Origin: Clostridium kluyveri
GTDB lineage: Bacteria > Bacillota > Clostridia > Clostridiales > Clostridiaceae
Assembly: GCF_001902295.1 (NCBI RefSeq)
Contig: NZ_CP018335.1
Location: forward strand, 2,108,001-2,172,000
Direction of reading: 5' to 3'
DNA: 64,000 nucleotides
Shown here one piece after another: positions 18,751 through 27,900 of this stretch (positions are counted from its first letter, which is position 1; every line of letters begins with the position of its first letter). The notes beneath the pieces are model-generated. The model was not told the DNA's origin, did no database searches, and saw nothing but the letters and a program-made list of their open reading frames with translations. Both the position numbers and the translations under genes were made by a program.

Positions 18751-19136
18751 TACCTCAATAAATTTTAATTTATCTTTTATTTACTTCTATTTTCATAGAA
18801 TTTCATTATTTATAAACAAGTGGTTAAATTTAAATATGTGAGTATATTGAATATATAGGTAATACTGGATGGAGAAGGTTGAACGTGTGCATAAGAGTGT
18901 AAGTGATATTCCAATATTTTGAAGGAAACACACCTATATAGCTCTAATGCTTACCCTACCATGTCTCACGGAGTACATATCTATGTCTCTACATTCCTTC
19001 GTTCTGCATTTTAGAGCAGGTGCTAGCATTAATCCTCGTATACTGGGTCAATTAAGCCCTTATGGGGGTTTGAACGCGCTTTACCTTACTCTTTTCAAAG
19101 AACTATAAATTTCAATATACCTATGCATATATTAAA
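18751..19136 (-). ncRNA. Non-coding end of the IS110-type element, candidate bridge RNA locus
   Basis: 386 nt downstream of the transposase stop, conserved between both copies except for two substitutions and one indel, with no open frame. IS110-family elements encode a structured bridge RNA in one non-coding end; the position 3' of the transposase is that of the IS1111 subgroup. Several short stems are visible (for example CCCTTATGGGGG around 19058), but I cannot define RNA ends or guide loops by eye. Confidence 0.55.
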
Positions 19137-20390
19137 TTAAGCTGCTTGTTGATAACTTGTCAACCCATGAACTTTGTCATGTGTATATGTTGTTTTTTTC
19201 TTGCATAAAGTGTACATAACTTTTATAAGTCTTACACTTAGTGCAACTATTGCTTGTTTTCCGGTTAATTGATTTTCCTGTCTTTTCGTTAAATGGGTAT
19301 ATATTTCTTTAAATGCAGCATTCTTAGCTACCATAACAGTTGCTGCCTGATATAGAATATTTCTTAAATTTGAACGACCTCTTTTACTAATTTTAGTTTT
19401 ACCTTTTTTCATGCCAGAGCTGGTTTCTTTCAAGTTAAGTCCTGCCACTTTCTGTATTTGCTTATAGCTGTCATATTTTGATATGTCTCCAATTTCAGCT
19501 AGAAAACCCGCAGCTGTTACTATGCCTACACCTTTTATGCTAAGTAAATATTCTGAATAACCTGTCTGCAAAAGATATTCTTCCATGAGCTTTTCCACAT
19601 CATCTAGTTCCTTTTGTAAAGCTTCTAATTGCCTTAAAATAAGCCTTAATCTATATCTGGCCCCTTCAAGCCCTACAGGCACTCCTATTGAAGTTTTAGC
19701 TGCATTAAAAACCAGCTCTGCTTTCTTAAATCCAACACGATTATGTGTAGCATCTAGAAGCTTTTGAGTAAGCTCAGAAACTCCTATATTCACTATATCT
19801 TGTGGGAAAGGACATGTTTTCAGTATACATAAAGCGGACTTTCCTAAGATATCTGAAAACATCTTTTTAAATTCTGGAAAGTATTCATCTAATAGCGCTA
19901 TTAGTCTTACTTTTTCTGAGATAAACTGTTTTTTTAGCTCTTGCCTATTGTTGCTGCATAATCGAAGATTTACGTAGAGTTCTTCCTCAAACATGCAGTT
20001 TAGGTATTGACCTTGATATATAAGTTTAGAAATAATCTTGGCATCTTTTTTGTCATTCTTAGTTGGACTATTATCTTCAAGCTCCTTAATTTTATTAACA
20101 TGATATGGATTGACCAAGCATAGCTCTATCCCTTGACTTTTTAAGTAGTAAGCAAGATTCTTCCAATAGTGACCTGTTGGCTCCATTCCTACTAATACAT
20201 AATCTAAGTTATATTTCGCCTTTAATTGTCTGATTGAATCTAATAGACATTCGAAAGATTCTCTGGTATTCTTTATAAGGAACGGCTTTTTTATATATTC
20301 ACCATTTACTACAAATTGACCATAGTGATTTTCCTTTGCTATGTCTATCCCTAATATTAATGTGTTAGGAACTATAATTCGATTATTCAT
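19137..20390 (-). CDS. IS110-family transposase (DEDD + Transposase_20)
   Basis: 417 residues from the ATG at 20390, chosen for CAGGAGGAAAACAAT in front; a longer frame to 20474 would read through a hairpin. The N-terminal RuvC-like DEDD domain shows LGIDIAKENHYG (Asp), LVGMEPTGHYWKNLAYYL (Glu) and SPTKNDKKDAKIIS (Asp). The C-terminal Transposase_20 domain has SIKGVGIVTAAGFLAEIGD and the catalytic-serine motif KETSSGMKKGKTKISKRGRS. IS110 recombinases cut at a dinucleotide core chosen by a bridge RNA. The protein is identical to that of copy 2, with no lesion, so it is probably active. It is transcribed in the direction of the interrupted operon. Confidence 0.95.
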   Translation of the reverse strand: MNNRIIVPNTLILGIDIAKENHYGQFVVNGEYIKKPFLIKNTRESFECLLDSIRQLKAKYNLDYVLVGMEPTGHYWKNLAYYLKSQGIELCLVNPYHVNKIKELEDNSPTKNDKKDAKIISKLIYQGQYLNCMFEEELYVNLRLCSNNRQELKKQFISEKVRLIALLDEYFPEFKKMFSDILGKSALCILKTCPFPQDIVNIGVSELTQKLLDATHNRVGFKKAELVFNAAKTSIGVPVGLEGARYRLRLILRQLEALQKELDDVEKLMEEYLLQTGYSEYLLSIKGVGIVTAAGFLAEIGDISKYDSYKQIQKVAGLNLKETSSGMKKGKTKISKRGRSNLRNILYQAATVMVAKNAAFKEIYTHLTKRQENQLTGKQAIVALSVRLIKVMYTLCKKKTTYTHDKVHGLTSYQQAA

Positions 20391-20401
20391 ATTGTTTTCC
20401 T

Positions 20402-20456
20402 CCTGATATAGATTGTTGTTGTCTTCTTGCAAGTGACACAATATATTTATATCAGG
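20402..20456 (-). promoter_or_regulatory. Long-range hairpin that can hide the transposase ribosome binding site
   Basis: CCTGATATA (20402-20410) and TATATCAGG (20448-20456) are perfect inverted repeats about 37 nt apart. In the mRNA the downstream arm runs directly into AGG of the AGGAGG site before ATG 20390. Transcripts entering from outside would fold and mask the site, a known strategy of insertion sequences. Present in both copies. Confidence 0.55.
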
Positions 20457-20528
20457 TTTTTTTATTTCATTCAAAGTCTAAAACTCTTTATTACAGGAAT
20501 ACTTGTGTAATAATGTTGTTCAATCATT

Positions 20529-21806
20529 TTATTCCCTTCCCCCATCTAAATAATTCATGCAGTAAAGCAGCCACAAAAAAGGTTCATCCACTCTCACAGG
20601 ATTTATACTTGTGCTGCTGTCTATTTGAAGGTTATGAGGATTACACCCCAAAGATGACACTGCAAAATATCCTGTAGTTTTAAAATATGTATCCATGGCT
20701 CCTTTGAAAGCACTGTCTACCCTGGCTAAAAATTTTCTCACTTCACCGTCAATATTTTCAAATTCATTTAAATTAAAAAACTTTCTGTGGTTGTAATTTT
20801 TAAATATATTACTGTTTTTACTTATGTATTCTTCATCATTTAAATTTTTCAGCATATCACTTTTAGTTATCACTACCGCCGTAGGTATAGGGGTTCTCTC
20901 CCTTGACTGCTTAGATATAAAATTTTCAAATAAATATACAAGTATATCTTTTGATTCTTGATATTTTTCTGTAAAGTCTCCCTTAAATTCCCTGTTCGCA
21001 ATATTTATCTTTTTTCTTAGAGCCCTCATCTGCAGGGGATCTACAAGAAATATTATACCATCGGAATTCTTTATATGTTCTCCGTGTTTTTCTATATACC
21101 CCTTGTCCGTCATACCCTCTCCAGGTACGTCATAAAAAATAAGGGTAATTGGTGGTATTTTATCGTCTTTAAATTTAAAATTTTCTATAAGTGGTTCCAT
21201 ATGCTGTTTTGGGGTAGGGTCCGGCATTATATTCTTTTCAAAAATTCTTTCCTGGTTTTCTCTTATATCATCGTTATATGTGGAACTTCCTGCAATCATG
21301 GAAGCATCTATTCTCTCGCTAGTATATCTTTCAAGAACATATAAAAGAGTGGTCATATACACAGACTTTCCTGCCTGAGAAGCCCCTACAACGGAAATAA
21401 TTTTAGAAGGTCCTCTTCCCGAGGTTATGGGAAGTTCATTATGACAATGAGGACACAGCCTTTCATTAGTACTTATATCGTACTTATCCTTAATTTCTAT
21501 AAGCACTTTATCCACCCTTGTTTTACTGCTCTCTGGAAGACTTTCTGCCCTGACTACAGGGTTTATTTCTCCAAGCAGCCCTTTTCCTATCTTTTTATTG
21601 TATTCATTAAGCACTTCATCTACTGTTTTTTCATATTCAGGGTCCCCTTTTTCAGAATGAGAGGCCCTAAAAACTACCTGATCGGTTTTGAATTTTTTAA
21701 AACAAAAAGGACATTTTATCATAAAAGGCCCCTTTTCATAAGTTGCCTTTATATAATCCTTATTTTGTTTTTTTCTGTTCCCGGAAAAAATTTTCATAAA
21801 ACCCAT
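20529..21806 (-). CDS. Zinc-ribbon TRAFAC-type GTPase C (double-GTPase-like)
   Basis: About 425 residues from ATG 21806 (AAAGGAGTGGAATCT before it; a longer frame to 21839 lacks a site). An N-terminal cysteine ribbon (CPFC near residue 32, CPHC near 118) is split by a helical insert. The GTPase domain follows with P-loop GASQAGKSV (about 141-149), G3 DVPGEG (about 226) and G4 ITKSD. GIIFLVDPLQMRAL is shared almost exactly with the other two GTPases of the operon. Cytosolic, no membrane helix. It resembles the double-GTPase families associated with GAP1 proteins. A GAP1-like gene starts 1 nt after its stop, so the two are probably partners. Confidence 0.85.
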   Translation of the reverse strand: MGFMKIFSGNRKKQNKDYIKATYEKGPFMIKCPFCFKKFKTDQVVFRASHSEKGDPEYEKTVDEVLNEYNKKIGKGLLGEINPVVRAESLPESSKTRVDKVLIEIKDKYDISTNERLCPHCHNELPITSGRGPSKIISVVGASQAGKSVYMTTLLYVLERYTSERIDASMIAGSSTYNDDIRENQERIFEKNIMPDPTPKQHMEPLIENFKFKDDKIPPITLIFYDVPGEGMTDKGYIEKHGEHIKNSDGIIFLVDPLQMRALRKKINIANREFKGDFTEKYQESKDILVYLFENFISKQSRERTPIPTAVVITKSDMLKNLNDEEYISKNSNIFKNYNHRKFFNLNEFENIDGEVRKFLARVDSAFKGAMDTYFKTTGYFAVSSLGCNPHNLQIDSSTSINPVRVDEPFLWLLYCMNYLDGGRE

Positions 21807-21856
21807 AGATTCCACTCCTTTCCTGCAAAGAGGATTCAACTTGAAAGGTATTTCTC

Positions 21857-22504
21857 TTACCTTCCTTTTAAAGTATAGGCACTACCATATTTATTTACAT
21901 CCTTTATAAAAACTTTTACATATTCATTTTTATTTACTTTTATCTCCGGCATAATATTTTTCCCTGCAGAAATATTATCAATAAAATCAAAGGCTATACC
22001 ATCTTCTCTATTAATGGGATAAGAATTTGACTTTTTCACATAGCATAATACGTCCTTATTTAAAGCTGTCTCTGAATCTATAATAATTTGCAGAACTTTT
22101 TCTTTAGAGAAAAAGTTTCTTAAAGGCTGCAGCTGTCTTATTTCATAATAGATTTCAGGCTTTCCTGTGTTTATGAGCACTTTGTTTTTCCCATTTTGCT
22201 GCTTTAAAAGTAAAATTTCATCTTCTTTTAGGGCTGCAGGAAAAATATAATATGTGTATTGACTTATTTCCTTCACAAATTCCCAGTATCCGTTAAATTC
22301 TCTGTATTCTTCTCTAGTATATAGTTTAACATTACTCTTATCTATGTCATCTAGTGAAAAATTATCCAAGGTGTTTGTTTTTACTATATACACTATATCA
22401 ATATTTCCGGGCCATCTCCATCTTATAGTAAATTTATCCTTATCTAATTCCCAATGTACGTTGTATATTTCATCTTTATTGTCTAAAAGTTCAACTATTT
22501 TCAT
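21857..22504 (-). CDS. Uncharacterised beta-rich protein with W-x-W-P motif (short form)
   Basis: 215 residues, mostly predicted beta-strand, no signal peptide or membrane helix. I do not recognise a named family. The N-terminal domain has FTIRWRWPGNIDIVYIVK, matching LSLEWGWPRGINKVMLCYR in the 334-residue protein at the other end of the operon; both share later strand patterns ending in YVKVF or YVKLFF. The fold is plausibly an Ig/fibronectin-III-like sandwich acting as adaptor. It lies between the 785-residue protein (29-nt gap) and GTPase C (50-nt gap). Confidence 0.75.
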   Translation of the reverse strand: MKIVELLDNKDEIYNVHWELDKDKFTIRWRWPGNIDIVYIVKTNTLDNFSLDDIDKSNVKLYTREEYREFNGYWEFVKEISQYTYYIFPAALKEDEILLLKQQNGKNKVLINTGKPEIYYEIRQLQPLRNFFSKEKVLQIIIDSETALNKDVLCYVKKSNSYPINREDGIAFDFIDNISAGKNIMPEIKVNKNEYVKVFIKDVNKYGSAYTLKGR

Positions 22505-22533
22505 AACATTACCTTCCTTTAGATGATGAAAAT

Positions 22534-24861
22534 CTAAACTATATGGGGCAATAGACCTGCATCAATACCGTGAAGCAGGTATTCATTTTCCAGACAATAG
22601 TTATAAAATTCAATAGAAGATTTTACATATATAATGTCTTTTGCCCCAAATCCTCCCATTAGATTCAATTTCTCAATACCGCTGCTTTTTATTTCATGTA
22701 TATATCCTATTTTATAGTTTCTTGTTTTTCTGTCAAAATCAAAAGCATATTTTATAAAATCACTGCTGTAATCTCCAAAAAAATATTTTTCCTGGTACCC
22801 CTTTACATCATAATTCATAATGTGACTTTTAAGTGCAGAATTGTCCTCAAGTATATTGTATAGTTTACGATAAAGTTCTTCCCTTGAAAGTACCTTTAAA
22901 TTATAGTCAGAAAGATTGACATTTGCTCTTTTATTAAACTCTTCCTCAAAAGACAGTTTAAATTCATCTTCCGTGAAAATATATTTATTGCAAAATAGTA
23001 TCATTTTTTTAAGTACTTTTTCCTTTCCTTCCCTCAATAACACTGAAAGATTTCCCATATAATTATCTTCTAAGTAAAAGGCTTCACCATGATCTTTCTC
23101 AAGATTATCCAAAATATTCTTTACCACATTTTTATAATAAACTTTTACATTTTGTGATGCATAGTCATCTTCATTCTTTATTATACTGTCTTCATAGCTT
23201 TTAATCGTCTCTCCTATGCACATAAGGTTTTTTGCTTCTTCTGAAACCTCACCATGGATTTTTAACAAAATGTTCTCATACTGTTTAATTATATTTTTTG
23301 AAATATTTAATCTTAAAATTTCAAGCTTTCTTTCGTATATATCTTTAAATATTTTTGTCTTAGCTTCCTTTATCCCTTTACTTTTAACAAAAAAATTTTC
23401 AAGGCTGAACCCCTCTATAAATCTTGATTCATATAAACTGTTGATTTCATTTTTTATGTTATCTATAATTCTGTCTATAAATTTTATTTTATCTCTCAGA
23501 TATTTTATTGTGGGGCCTTCTTCTCCCATCCAATTTAAAGCACAGTATAACCCAAGCTTAGTATTGTCTGTTATATTTTCCTTTACCAGAGCTTTAATTT
23601 GTGCTTCAATATTTATGGCCTCCAAATTATTTTTAGAAGGTATTATAAAATTTTCCCGAAAAAAATTTTCACATCTGTCTCCATACAATTTTTCTTCAAT
23701 TTGTTTTAAAGTAAATCCTTCTACTTTTGAAACAGGTGACATCATAATGCCCTTCATATCCATTATGGATATGTGCTTTGGTAAAATATCATCAACTTTT
23801 GAATTTAAACCTAACTCATCTATCTTTAGGATTTCAGTTATAAATTCCACTTTTTTCATGGATAATTCATTTAATTTTCCTACAATTCTTTCATAGAAAT
23901 CCTTAAGTACTGTTATACAAATGGCACCTCCTGGTCTCCTCACTTTAGAGAGTCCTGCTGTAACATATCTGTTTAAGGAATCTTCCCTTAGTATATTTGC
24001 CTTAAATCTTGCATTATCGTAATGCTGATTTTCCGTATTTGCGAAGTTGTCAATACTTACACTTCTATTTTTTATAAGATTTAAGTAGGCTATTATTTCA
24101 TAATTATTCACCATGGAATTCTCTGGTATTATACCCTTTTCATTTTTTTCTTCCAAAACATATGTCATATAAAATACAGCTCCACTAAAACTTACGGAAA
24201 GCTCTCTATCCTCTCCATACACATCTGTTTTTTCATCAAACCTAAAACCTTCACTTTGCATATATTCTATTTCCCTGAAAAAACTTACTGAAAGGGCTCT
24301 TGAAAAAAACTCATCTTCCATATTCTTTTCCTTTACGAGAACATAAAGATCCAAAGTGCCCGTCTTAAATACTTCCAGCATTTTTTTTCTTATTAGCAGA
24401 GTTACTTCAGGAACTAATATATTCAAAGGATCATCTGAGGCAGTAACTACAGAAATGCTTATATTTTCAAAAGAATTAAACAAACTTCCACTAGATAATA
24501 TTTTATCTCTTAGTATTTTTATCTTTTTATTTAAATTTTCTAATTCTTTCCTGTCACTATAAAATTTTTCCCTTATATTTTTTCTCAAAGATTTTTTATC
24601 TTTAAAATCAAACTGAAAATTAAAAGAGTCGTCTTTGTGTTCCACATTATCTGCAGTAATATTTATAAAAGCTATACCTTCTCCATTATCCCACTTATGC
24701 CTTATACTGCTTTCTATATACTTATATGCTTCTTTAACACCATCTCCTAAAAATACAAAAAGTATAGGGTTATTTGCACTCCTGACTACCTTATTATGAT
24801 AAATTCTTCTTTGAATTATTGAATCATATTCCTCCTTGAAATTCTCCAATATATATTCCAT
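22534..24861 (-). CDS. Large uncharacterised operon protein (about 775 aa), possible companion of the tubulin-like protein
   Basis: About 775 residues from ATG 24861, preceded by AGGAGGAATTTTT. I do not recognise a family. The N-terminal ~200 residues look like an alpha/beta nucleotide-binding-type fold: NPILFVFLGDGVKEAYKYIE, then IAFINITADN and ISISVVTASDDP. The order (glycine loop near the N-terminus, acidic strand ends) recalls tubulin/FtsZ-like proteins, but the GGTGSGT loop is absent, so it may be a degenerate tubulin relative. The rest is long helical, rich in Lys/Glu, probably coiled-coil in part. It lies 51 nt after the tubulin-like gene. No signal peptide or membrane helix. Confidence 0.7.
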   Translation of the reverse strand: MEYILENFKEEYDSIIQRRIYHNKVVRSANNPILFVFLGDGVKEAYKYIESSIRHKWDNGEGIAFINITADNVEHKDDSFNFQFDFKDKKSLRKNIREKFYSDRKELENLNKKIKILRDKILSSGSLFNSFENISISVVTASDDPLNILVPEVTLLIRKKMLEVFKTGTLDLYVLVKEKNMEDEFFSRALSVSFFREIEYMQSEGFRFDEKTDVYGEDRELSVSFSGAVFYMTYVLEEKNEKGIIPENSMVNNYEIIAYLNLIKNRSVSIDNFANTENQHYDNARFKANILREDSLNRYVTAGLSKVRRPGGAICITVLKDFYERIVGKLNELSMKKVEFITEILKIDELGLNSKVDDILPKHISIMDMKGIMMSPVSKVEGFTLKQIEEKLYGDRCENFFRENFIIPSKNNLEAINIEAQIKALVKENITDNTKLGLYCALNWMGEEGPTIKYLRDKIKFIDRIIDNIKNEINSLYESRFIEGFSLENFFVKSKGIKEAKTKIFKDIYERKLEILRLNISKNIIKQYENILLKIHGEVSEEAKNLMCIGETIKSYEDSIIKNEDDYASQNVKVYYKNVVKNILDNLEKDHGEAFYLEDNYMGNLSVLLREGKEKVLKKMILFCNKYIFTEDEFKLSFEEEFNKRANVNLSDYNLKVLSREELYRKLYNILEDNSALKSHIMNYDVKGYQEKYFFGDYSSDFIKYAFDFDRKTRNYKIGYIHEIKSSGIEKLNLMGGFGAKDIIYVKSSIEFYNYCLENEYLLHGIDAGLLPHIV

Positions 24862-24912
24862 AAAAATTCCTCCTGGGGAGATAGAAGGCAAGGACTCACC
24901 TTACCTTCAAAA

Positions 24913-27900
24913 CTATTGTTCCAATTGTTTTCTTACTTCCTGCAGTCTTGAAAGCATTTCATTGTAAAAAGCAAAAAGTTCATCTCCATTTACCAATTGA
25001 TACTTTCTTATATCCAATTCCCGAATACATTCTTTAAAAGTTTCAAGTAGAGTATCTATATTTAAAATAAGAGTTTTTGTATCCTCTTCCATTGAAAGAT
25101 TTTCAAGTCTTCTGTCAGAGGTTACATCTATAATTACCTTATCTCTTTCATCCAGTGAAGCATATTTTTTAAATACGGCTTCATGGTGATATTCTTTTTC
25201 TTTTAAAGTATTTATAAAAGGTTCTATACTTACTTTACTGTCATCTCTACCATTGTAAATATAAAATACTCCCTTTTTCACTATGGTATCTGTATACAAT
25301 GCCCTTAAAAAATTGTCCATGTCTGCCTGAGCCTTACTTAAGCCTTCTATAGTACTCTCAAGCTCTTCTTTTTTAGCCATAATTGCTTCATATTTTTCTA
25401 CTTCTTGTAATAAAAGTCTGGTAAGTTCAGGAGTTCTTATAAGATTGTTTTGTGCCCTTTCCTCATCACTGCTTTCAAATATATAATATTTTTGCATATC
25501 ATGGTTTTCCACAGGGGTAATTCCCTCTTTTAAAAGTTTTTCAATATCTGTTATAGCCCTTTTTATTTCCCCTATATTAGGTGTATCTTCCTGCATATCA
25601 ATGCTGTACTGCTCCATAAATTCATCTATATCGAAATCCTCTGTAATAATACATTTATATCTTTCATTGCTTCCTTTTTCCGTATCTATTACACACCCAA
25701 GTTCTACTCCTCTTTTAAAAAGTTCCCTTACCTCATCATTATAGTTCTTTACCCTTTCATTTACATAAGTTGTACCCCAGGACTGCTCTGGAATAGGTGA
25801 AGGGAGATATATCCAGTTTCTATTTTCACTTTGATATAGGTGTCTTCCTATTCCATCCCTTTCAAACAGTGTTTTTTCATAAATTTCTTCATAATGCTTT
25901 ATAGGAGCATAGGAATAAAGAGGTACTCCATTTTTGGTGTTGAGCCAAAATATCCTATTAGTCACTGTACTTTCCTTAATATTAATGGAATCACCCCTGT
26001 GGGAATTTCTCTTATACTCTTTAATTCCCTCAAGAATCTTTTTGGCATTTGTAGGTACTGAAACCATACTCCATGTAGGAAAATTCACAGCCTCCATGTT
26101 GTTTATATGGAAAATAGGAACTGCATCCTTGTCAAGCTTTGGTGCTATGTTATCCTTTATTATGCTGATAATGGATTTATCTTCTCCATATTGAAGACCT
26201 AAAAATTCTTCCATGGACTGGGTTATTACATTTCCATATTCTTCAGATACAAAATTTGAAATTGATCCCACCACATCTATATGAACCTCATCCAGCCATT
26301 TTTGGGATTCCTCCAAAAGTCTATAGGAAAATTTCCTCACAAGTTCATCTGCAGTCTCCTTATTTACGACCCTCTCTATATAATCTGTTAAATCCGGTAC
26401 CCTAACTACCGTCCAGGAATAAGTTCTTCCAAGGGCTCCTTCTATTTCTTCACCTTTTGCCAGTATATCCCCATCTTCTTTGAATATTTTATTTAATTCA
26501 TTTAATATGTCTGTATATACCTTATAGATTTTATGGTTTAGTTGACTTAAATTTTCAATTACTTTTTCATAGAACTCTATCATCCTTACAATTCTTTCTT
26601 CTTCTGCTTTTAATATATACTCCTCACTTTTTGCTTCTATGAAATCATTTTTTCTACCTTCTTTAGTGAATAAAATTGCCTTCTTAGCCTGTATGAATCT
26701 GTCCTCGGCCAGTTCATTCTTTAATTTTATTTCTCTGGATATATTAGACAGTCTTTCCTTAAGGGATGTGATTTCCACCTCCAATGTCTTTATGACACAA
26801 AAGCCCTTTGAAAATAAAATTCTAGAGGCATAAAAAGGCCCTCTTTTTGGATCCTTAAAAATCCCATCCATCAATTCCCGTGCTTCTTTTTCGATCTGAC
26901 CCGGATATTGAGTTTTCACCTTATTATATTCATTTATGCAGTCTCTCAAATATTCTTTCATTTCCTCATCAATATTAACTGACTGCTTTTTTATTACATT
27001 GCTGTAGTTGTATTTTTCTCTATCTTTGTACCCTGTTATTGGCTTTCTGTTTTGAACATGCTCTTCAAATCTTTCAATTACCCCATCTTCATCCAGTTTA
27101 AGCCTTCTTATAAACTTATCCACTTCATTTTCCTCTGGAATATTATGAAACATATACTGCATTTTCTCAAAAAGTTTATAGGCAAGATATGTAGTTATTT
27201 CCTCAAGAGGCAGTACTGCAGAAGATGCTCCTATAATTACATACTTGTAGTTTGACATATAGGGTTTTGCCATATTATCAGTATTTTGTTTTAAATTACT
27301 TATATAGTCCTGTATTGCAAATACTCCACCGGATTCCCTTACTTCACTGGACATGAAGTTAACGATATTCTCCGCTGTAACATTCATGCAGTAATCATAG
27401 GCATTACTCATAGGTCTTCCATCTATATTGGTGGCAGAAATCAAGTGACACAGATTAAAAGGGGGCATTGGTGAATCCACAGTAAGTCTGTTTCTATATT
27501 TTTGTGTGAATCTCTCGTGTCTGTCTCCTATACCCATAAGATAATCCAATTCTTTAAGTGCTGCAAAACCATTTTTTATAATATAGGATTGTGCTGACTG
27601 ATTATCTGCAGACCTTGACAAATTCACATCCGGTGTAAACAAATACCCCATTATATTAACCTTGTCATCACCTTTTGAACCATATATATTATTCATTATT
27701 CCCCTTACTATATAAGCTATATCTATAAAGGTACCACTGCCCGTTCCCCCTGAAAGCCCGGAAAGTATAAATACATGAAGAGTTTCTTCTTTGTCTTCCT
27801 GCAGTAATCTTATCTTCTTTTCAATACAGTCAACAATTTCATTGATTTTTGTAAACAGCAAAAGCCTCCCTACCTGTCTTACTCCCCCAGCACCATCGGT

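Larger units (their letters stand above)
18751..20501 (-). mobile_element. IS110-family element, copy 1 (1751 bp)
   Basis: Comparison with copy 2 (45324-47075) defines the limits: identity begins in CCCTACCTC and ends in CAGGAATACTTGT. Placing the junctions at CT (18751-18752 and 20502-20503) restores the interrupted gene. There are no terminal inverted repeats and no flanking duplication beyond the core, as expected for IS110 elements. It carries one transposase gene and a 386-nt non-coding end. The copies differ by two substitutions (19077, 19083) and one base in length near 18960. Confidence 0.93.
17714..20527 (-). pseudogene. Short GAP1-like protein (GTPase-associated), last gene of the GTPase/tubulin operon, interrupted by an IS110-type element
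   Basis: The ATG at 20527 (MIEQHYY...) lies 1 nt after the upstream GTPase stop, behind GGGAAGGGAATAAA. After seven codons plus two more shared with the element end, the IS intervenes. The frame resumes at 18748 with DRKGVFSETPGYDTVAKSSG and runs to 17714. Excision at the CT core rebuilds HYYTRDRKGVF exactly in frame, about 350 residues. FVGKDYTGQRNRYFTHSYII matches YIGRDYSGRYGNYFCHVLI in the 887-residue protein, so the two share an N-terminal domain I assign to GAP1-N (GTPase-associated protein 1). This paralogue ends with a basic tail (FKGILKKIFAFLKNK). The portion 3' of the element could be translated from a GTG at 18592 but lacks part of the domain. Confidence 0.85.

Noticed and set aside
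19137..20474. Composite transposon formed by the two IS110-type copies
   Set aside because: Copies are in direct orientation 26.6 kb apart, each at its own target with restored gene frames; independent insertions explain the data.
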